Source: JBBKWH01 sp041165345
GTDB lineage: Bacteria > Pseudomonadota > Gammaproteobacteria > Pseudomonadales > Moraxellaceae
NCBI GenBank assembly: GCA_041165345.1
Contig: JBEANQ010000013.1
Location: forward strand, 1-25,130
Length of the DNA stretch: 25,130 nucleotides
Direction: 5' to 3'
Positions 22,545-25,130 of this stretch are shown one piece after another (the stretch's first letter is position 1; the number at the start of each line of letters is the position of its first letter). The position numbers and the translations under genes were made by a program. The notes below the pieces were generated by a model that saw only the letters and a program-made list of their open reading frames with translations, was not told the DNA's origin and made no database searches.

Positions 22545-24275
22545 ATGAGCCTGCTGCCCCGCTGGGCCAACCGATCAACCCTGCGCCGTCATGGCATGGC
22601 CGACGGGATCGCCGGTGTGGTGGTGGGGTTTTTGCTGATCCCTCAAAGTTTGGGCTATGCCTTGCTGGCCGGTTTACCGCCGGTGTATGGCCTGTATGCG
22701 GCTATTTTGCCCACGATGTTGTACGCATGGGTGGGCGCCAGCAATACTCAAGCGGTGGGGCCGGTGGCGGTGACCTCAGTCATGACCGCTCAGGCCTTGT
22801 GGTGGGTGTTGCCTGCTCACAGTAGCCTTGCCACCTATGCCGCCAGTGCCGCAGCGTTAGCGGGATTGGTTGGCCTGATGCTGTGCGCAGCCAGTGTGAT
22901 GCGGTTGGGCTGGCTGACCCAGTGGCTGAGTCGTGGCGTGATGGCCGGTTTTATGACCGGTGCGGCCGGTTTGATCATATTAAACCAAGCCCATCATGTG
23001 CTGGGCGCCCCCCTACAGAGCGATCAGCTGCTGCATTTGCTCACTCATCTGTGGCAACACCCGCCACAGGTTCATCTGGCCACATTGATGCTGGGACTGC
23101 TCAGCATTGCCGTGCTGTGGGCGGTGCGGCGCTATGCCACACGCGGCTTGATTCACCTCGGGGTGCCTACGGCTGTCGCGGGTCTGGTCAGCAAACTGGC
23201 GCCGCTGCTGTGGGTGGTCGCCATGACCGTGCTATCGGCATCGGTACAGTTTAATGCGTTGGGTGTTCACGTGGTGGGCGCACTGCCTGCCGGACTGCCA
23301 CAGCTACAATGGCCCAGCGGCTTATCGGTTAATCAGCTGCTACAACTGTTGCCCTCAGCAGGGTTAATCACCCTGATCGCCTTTATCAGCAGTGCTTCAG
23401 TGGCGCAAATCGTGGCACGCCAACGCCAAGAACCGTTTGATGCCAATCAAGAATTGGCTAGCCTTGGCCTTGCCAATCTGGGCAGCGCCCTGTCACAGGG
23501 TTTTCCAGTGACCGGTGGGTTTTCTCGCACGGCGGTCAACCTAGAGGCTGGTGCGCAAACGCCACTGGCAGGCGTGGTCTGTGCTGTTGTCATGCTTATA
23601 GTGTTATGGCAAGGGACTGGCTGGTTTTATCATTTGCCCTTGGCGGTGCTTGCGGCAGGCATTGTGGTGGCGGTGTTTGGCCTGATTGATCTTCAGACCT
23701 TCGTACTGGCGTGGCGCGTTGATCGTGCTGACGCATGGGCGTATCTGGGCACGTTGTCGGGTGTTGTATTGCTGGGTCTACAACAGGGTCTGATCGTCGG
23801 CTTGTTGGTGTGTTTTGCCATGTTGTTGCGGCGCAGTCGCCGTCCTCATATGGCAGTGTTGGGACAAGTCGGGCAAACCGCACATTTTCGGAGTGTCACC
23901 CGCCATAACGTCCACACATGGCCGTCGTTATTGGTTGTGCGCATTGATGACAGCCTCTATTTTGCCAATATTGACAGCGTCACCCAATACATCAACCACG
24001 CCCTTCAGCAACAACCGCACACACAGCATGTGATCTTGGTTTTTAGTGCGGTCAATTACATTGATTTGGCAGCACAGGGCATGTTAGAAAGCCTCAATCA
24101 GCAGTTATTGGCGCGGCACGTTCGGCTACATTGGTCCGACATCAAAGGCCCTGTGATGGATCATCTGCAACAGACCGCCTGTCTCACCCAACTGAGTGGG
24201 TCGGTGTATCTCAGCACCTTTGCGGCCGTCGAAGCCCTCAAGCCCCCCGCTCCTTTGCCCGAATATCATTTATAG
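22545..24275 (+). CDS. SulP-family anion permease with STAS domain
   Basis: 576 residues from ATG 22545. The N-terminal SulP signature is present (GVVVGFLLIPQSLGYALLAGLPPVYGLYA), followed by about ten more hydrophobic segments, GFPVTGGFSRTAVNLEAGA, and a C-terminal STAS domain (from about residue 455; VVRIDDSLYFANIDSV, VILVFSAVNYIDLAAQGML). SulP proteins move sulfate, bicarbonate or other anions. Within a persulfide-oxidation operon, export of sulfite or sulfate is a reasonable inference, but uptake is not excluded. It starts one base after the preceding stop. Confidence 0.92.
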   Translation: MSLLPRWANRSTLRRHGMADGIAGVVVGFLLIPQSLGYALLAGLPPVYGLYAAILPTMLYAWVGASNTQAVGPVAVTSVMTAQALWWVLPAHSSLATYAASAAALAGLVGLMLCAASVMRLGWLTQWLSRGVMAGFMTGAAGLIILNQAHHVLGAPLQSDQLLHLLTHLWQHPPQVHLATLMLGLLSIAVLWAVRRYATRGLIHLGVPTAVAGLVSKLAPLLWVVAMTVLSASVQFNALGVHVVGALPAGLPQLQWPSGLSVNQLLQLLPSAGLITLIAFISSASVAQIVARQRQEPFDANQELASLGLANLGSALSQGFPVTGGFSRTAVNLEAGAQTPLAGVVCAVVMLIVLWQGTGWFYHLPLAVLAAGIVVAVFGLIDLQTFVLAWRVDRADAWAYLGTLSGVVLLGLQQGLIVGLLVCFAMLLRRSRRPHMAVLGQVGQTAHFRSVTRHNVHTWPSLLVVRIDDSLYFANIDSVTQYINHALQQQPHTQHVILVFSAVNYIDLAAQGMLESLNQQLLARHVRLHWSDIKGPVMDHLQQTACLTQLSGSVYLSTFAAVEALKPPAPLPEYHL

Positions 24276-24285
24276 GAATCTTGTG

Positions 24286-24621
24286 ATGTCTGAATCTGTG
24301 GGTTTTGCCGGTCAATTGACCCCTGCGCATATGACCGAAGTCGCGGCCAAAGGCTTTCGGTCGGTGATCAACAATCGCCCTGACTTTGAAGGTGGTGCAG
24401 ACCAACCCACCAGCGCCAGCATTGAAACTGCGGCGCGTGAGGCTCAGCTCGACTATGTGTTTCAGCCGGTCGTCGCCGGTCAAGTGACTCAGTTTGATGT
24501 CGAAGCCTTTGCACGGCATTACAACGAACTGCCCAAACCTATTTTGATGTTCTGCCGCACTGGTAATCGCTCTAGTGGCTTGTATCAACTGGCCAAACAA
24601 ATGGATTTGCTTGACGACTAA
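24286..24621 (+). CDS. DUF442 protein (N-terminal Blh-domain homologue)
   Basis: 111 residues from ATG 24286, with AGGA nine bases upstream. It matches the TIGR01244/DUF442 family: FAGQLTPAHMTEVAAKGFRSVINNRPDFEGG, then the active loop FCRTGNRS with Cys90. This is a C-x4-R loop closer to rhodanese than to the C-x5-R of protein phosphatases. In BLH of Xylella and Agrobacterium the domain is fused in front of the persulfide dioxygenase and is proposed to handle sulfane sulfur. Here it closes the bigR operon while the dioxygenase lies on the opposite strand. Confidence 0.85.
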   Translation: MSESVGFAGQLTPAHMTEVAAKGFRSVINNRPDFEGGADQPTSASIETAAREAQLDYVFQPVVAGQVTQFDVEAFARHYNELPKPILMFCRTGNRSSGLYQLAKQMDLLDD

Positions 24622-24756
24622 GCGGTTTTCAGCTTAAAGCGGGATTAGGCAATCCGGTTGATTTGGCACGGCCATCGTCTGGTGCAGTATCTTGCGCTTG
24701 AATCTGCGGGGCTGTGCCTTCATCAACAGGCTATTCCATGCCGTTTGTGACTCCCC

Positions 24757-25130
24757 ATGCCCGAACTCCCCGAAGTCGAAACCACACGCACCAGCTTACT
24801 GCCGTTAGTCGGTCAGACGGTGCAACAGGTACAGGTGTTTCAACCGCAGCTTCGCTGGCTCATTCCTGCTGACCTTGCACGGCTCAACGGTCAACGCCTG
24901 CTGCGAATCGACCGCCGTGCCAAATACCTGTTGGCCCATTTTGAACAAGACGCCCTGATGATGCATTTAGGCATGTCGGGCAGTTTTGGCTTGTATACCG
25001 GCAATCCAGACCGCCGCAAACACGACCATGTCCTGATCGACTTTGACCAGACTCAGTTGCGCTATCACGACCCAAGGCGCTTTGGGTCAATTCTGTGGCT
25101 TCAGCCTGATGGCAGCCATCCATTGCTGGC
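24757..25130 (+). CDS. mutM: Formamidopyrimidine-DNA glycosylase MutM (Fpg), 3'-truncated by window edge
   Basis: The first 124 residues of the base-excision repair enzyme that removes 8-oxoguanine and formamidopyrimidines. Seen: the absolute N-terminal MPELPEVETTR (after Met removal Pro is the Schiff-base nucleophile and Glu the catalytic acid), RRAKYLL with the conserved Lys, MHLGMSGSFGLY, and HDPRRFGSILW with the lesion-contacting Arg. The C-terminal helix-two-turn-helix and zinc finger lie beyond the window. No strong ribosome site is visible before ATG 24757. The 135 bp after the DUF442 gene show no clear terminator. Confidence 0.96.
   Translation, partial: MPELPEVETTRTSLLPLVGQTVQQVQVFQPQLRWLIPADLARLNGQRLLRIDRRAKYLLAHFEQDALMMHLGMSGSFGLYTGNPDRRKHDHVLIDFDQTQLRYHDPRRFGSILWLQPDGSHPLL

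Noticed and set aside
24622..24756. Possible terminator between the DUF442 gene and mutM
   Set aside because: Only a 5-bp stem (GGATT/AATCC) without a T tract.
1..25130. CRISPR array, tRNA or rRNA genes
   Set aside because: No regularly spaced repeats and no recognisable tRNA or rRNA sequence on reading either strand.

Overview
The window reads as a chromosomal segment of a mesophilic gammaproteobacterium. The best clues are a creB/creC/creD set with a CreB-type tag, yacG, trxC, a YajQ-family gene, a YcbL-type hydrolase and mutM, all with gammaproteobacterial-type sequences. A Moraxellaceae-like relative is possible, but that is inference and no rRNA or tRNA is present to test it. Genes are dense, and most of the window has moderate GC; roughly 11.46-14.69 kb is visibly AT-richer and looks like an accessory insert.

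Layout. 1-1140: 3' part of a GMC-family FAD oxidoreductase, followed by a clean intrinsic terminator. 1278-6646: creB and creC, then a Fic-domain gene with its own palindromic promoter region, then creD behind a CreB-type tag (TTCAC-N6-TTCAT). 6708-8736: an unrecognised small gene, a divergent TrmB-like methyltransferase, yacG, and a YcbL-type metallo-hydrolase. 8736-11347 (minus): a two-gene McrB/McrC-type restriction module, translationally coupled to the YcbL gene downstream.

11.4-14.7 kb: accessory patch. It holds an inactivated IS5-like element of about 820 bp, an AT-rich operon of unrecognised genes (one a probable lipoprotein), a gene fragment lacking its 5' end, and another unrecognised gene behind a palindrome. 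The patch is bracketed by two direct copies of a 48-bp sequence (42 of 48 positions identical). The right copy is the 3' end of a rhodanese gene, so this looks like an att-like or recombination footprint.

14.7-19.3 kb: rhodanese, yajQ, a DUF4442 hotdog protein, two tandem paralogous membrane diguanylate cyclases and trxC. 19.35-24.6 kb: an alpha/beta hydrolase, then a sulfide/persulfide-response locus. This contains an ETHE1/Blh-type persulfide dioxygenase facing a BigR-type ArsR repressor with the two sensing cysteines, two YeeE/YedE-type transporter subunits, a SulP permease and a DUF442 protein. The two promoters overlap inside one AT-rich palindromic region. The window ends inside mutM (fpg).

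The most interesting items are the accessory patch with its rhodanese-derived direct repeats, the fic gene lodged between creC and creD with a palindrome over its -10 box, the short McrB with an insert domain, and the split Blh arrangement.
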